A model generated the notes under the pieces. The model worked only from the letters and a program-made list of their open reading frames with translations, made no database searches and had not been told where the DNA came from. This document shows, piece after piece, positions 4,652 through 5,104 of a stretch of DNA of 5,104 nt. This stretch comes from Pseudomonadota bacterium (GTDB taxonomy: Bacteria > Pseudomonadota > Alphaproteobacteria > Caulobacterales > Caulobacteraceae), in contig JAFAEC010000147.1 of assembly GCA_023424215.1 (NCBI GenBank), positions 1-5,104 on the forward strand. Reading direction: 5' to 3'. Position numbers and translations under genes: made by a program. Position 1 is the first letter of the stretch. Each line of letters starts with the position of its first letter.

Positions 4652-5104
4652 TCAGCGGCGCCACCATCCGCGCTTCGGCTTCTCGGGCGGCGCGACAATC
4701 TGGTTCGGGTCCTCGGAGATCAGGGACGCGACGTCGACCTCGGGCTGGGCCGCCACGACCTCCACGGTCTCCTCCGTCGGCGGCGCGATCGGCTCCGGCT
4801 CGGGCTCCGGCGCGACGACCGCCTCGGCCGGGGCGGCCTCGGCCTCGGGCGTGGCCTCGATCTCGACGGGCTCTGCCGTCGCGATCGGCTCTTCGGGGGC
4901 GACGGGCTCCTCGGCGGCGAGGTCGGCGGCGACCTTGCGGCGCACCCGGCGGCGCTTGGGCTGCTCGATCACCGCCGGCGGCTCTTCGGCCGACGCGGCT
5001 TCGGCTTCGGCGGCGACGGGTTCAGTCGTCGATGCGGCGCCCTCGGCCGTCAGGACCGCCTCGAGGCCGCGGCCGCCCCGGCCGAGGCGGTCGTCGCGCC
5101 GGAG
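4652..5104 (-). CDS. rne: Ribonuclease E, C-terminal end (partial)
   Basis: Only the last 150 residues are present; the reading frame stays open to the window edge at 5104, and the catalytic S1/DNase-I-like half lies outside. RNase E is the endonuclease and scaffold of the RNA degradosome. The visible part is a disordered tail: an Arg/Gly stretch at the edge (RRDDRLGRGGRG), an acidic Ala/Glu/Pro/Val-rich region, a basic block PKRRRVRRK at visible residues 49-57 that probably binds RNA, another long acidic region, and the final KPKRGWWRR. In Caulobacter crescentus the C-terminal GWW motif docks PNPase, and the disordered tail drives RNA-degradosome condensates; the basic and acidic blocks here fit both roles. 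A GTG at 4972 is not a real start, since the same frame reads through it with matching composition. M48 and DsbA-like genes follow on the same strand. Confidence 0.93.
   Translation of the reverse strand, partial: LRRDDRLGRGGRGLEAVLTAEGAASTTEPVAAEAEAASAEEPPAVIEQPKRRRVRRKVAADLAAEEPVAPEEPIATAEPVEIEATPEAEAAPAEAVVAPEPEPEPIAPPTEETVEVVAAQPEVDVASLISEDPNQIVAPPEKPKRGWWRR

Noticed and set aside
1..5104. CRISPR arrays, tRNA or rRNA genes, insertion sequences, phage genes
   Set aside because: I saw no regularly spaced repeats, cloverleaf or rRNA-like sequence, transposase gene or structural phage protein on either strand.

Overview
The window is GC-rich, densely coded chromosomal DNA. It most likely comes from an alphaproteobacterium of the Caulobacterales type (Caulobacter/Brevundimonas/Phenylobacterium-like). 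The main evidence is the end of RNase E, which finishes in the GWW motif (KPKRGWWRR) known from Caulobacter crescentus as the PNPase docking site. GTG and TTG starts, overlapping genes and Ala/Pro-rich lipoprotein linkers fit this. Genus and species cannot be fixed from the sequence alone.

Layout, left to right. A short non-coding edge (1-76) precedes a leftward lipoprotein gene with a PPC-like beta domain (77-571). An 88-bp divergent spacer separates it from a rightward cluster. That cluster is holC (DNA polymerase III chi, 660-1121) followed by four small lipoprotein genes (1103-1438, 1458-1748, 1745-2032, 2023-2367), which overlap or nearly touch. All four encode peptidase-inhibitor I78-like domains. 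Their last codons converge, three bases apart, on a leftward cluster. In its direction of transcription that cluster is rne (RNase E, 3' end only, 4652-5104), a secreted M48 metalloprotease with TPR repeats (3177-4586), and a membrane-anchored DsbA/ScsC-like thiol oxidoreductase (2371-3156).

How the genes may work together. Apart from holC and rne, every gene encodes an envelope protein: five predicted lipoproteins, one periplasmic protease of BepA-like architecture and one periplasmic disulfide enzyme. The most interesting part is the four-gene I78 array. The predicted reactive-site P1 residue differs in every copy (Glu, Met, Arg, Gln) while the surrounding scaffold is kept. The first three copies carry an added C-x-x-C just before the reactive loop and the fourth does not. 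This looks like a small diversified set of surface or periplasmic serine-protease inhibitors made by tandem duplication. The inhibitory function and the P1 assignments are inferred from the eglin/potato-inhibitor-I-like motif and have not been demonstrated.
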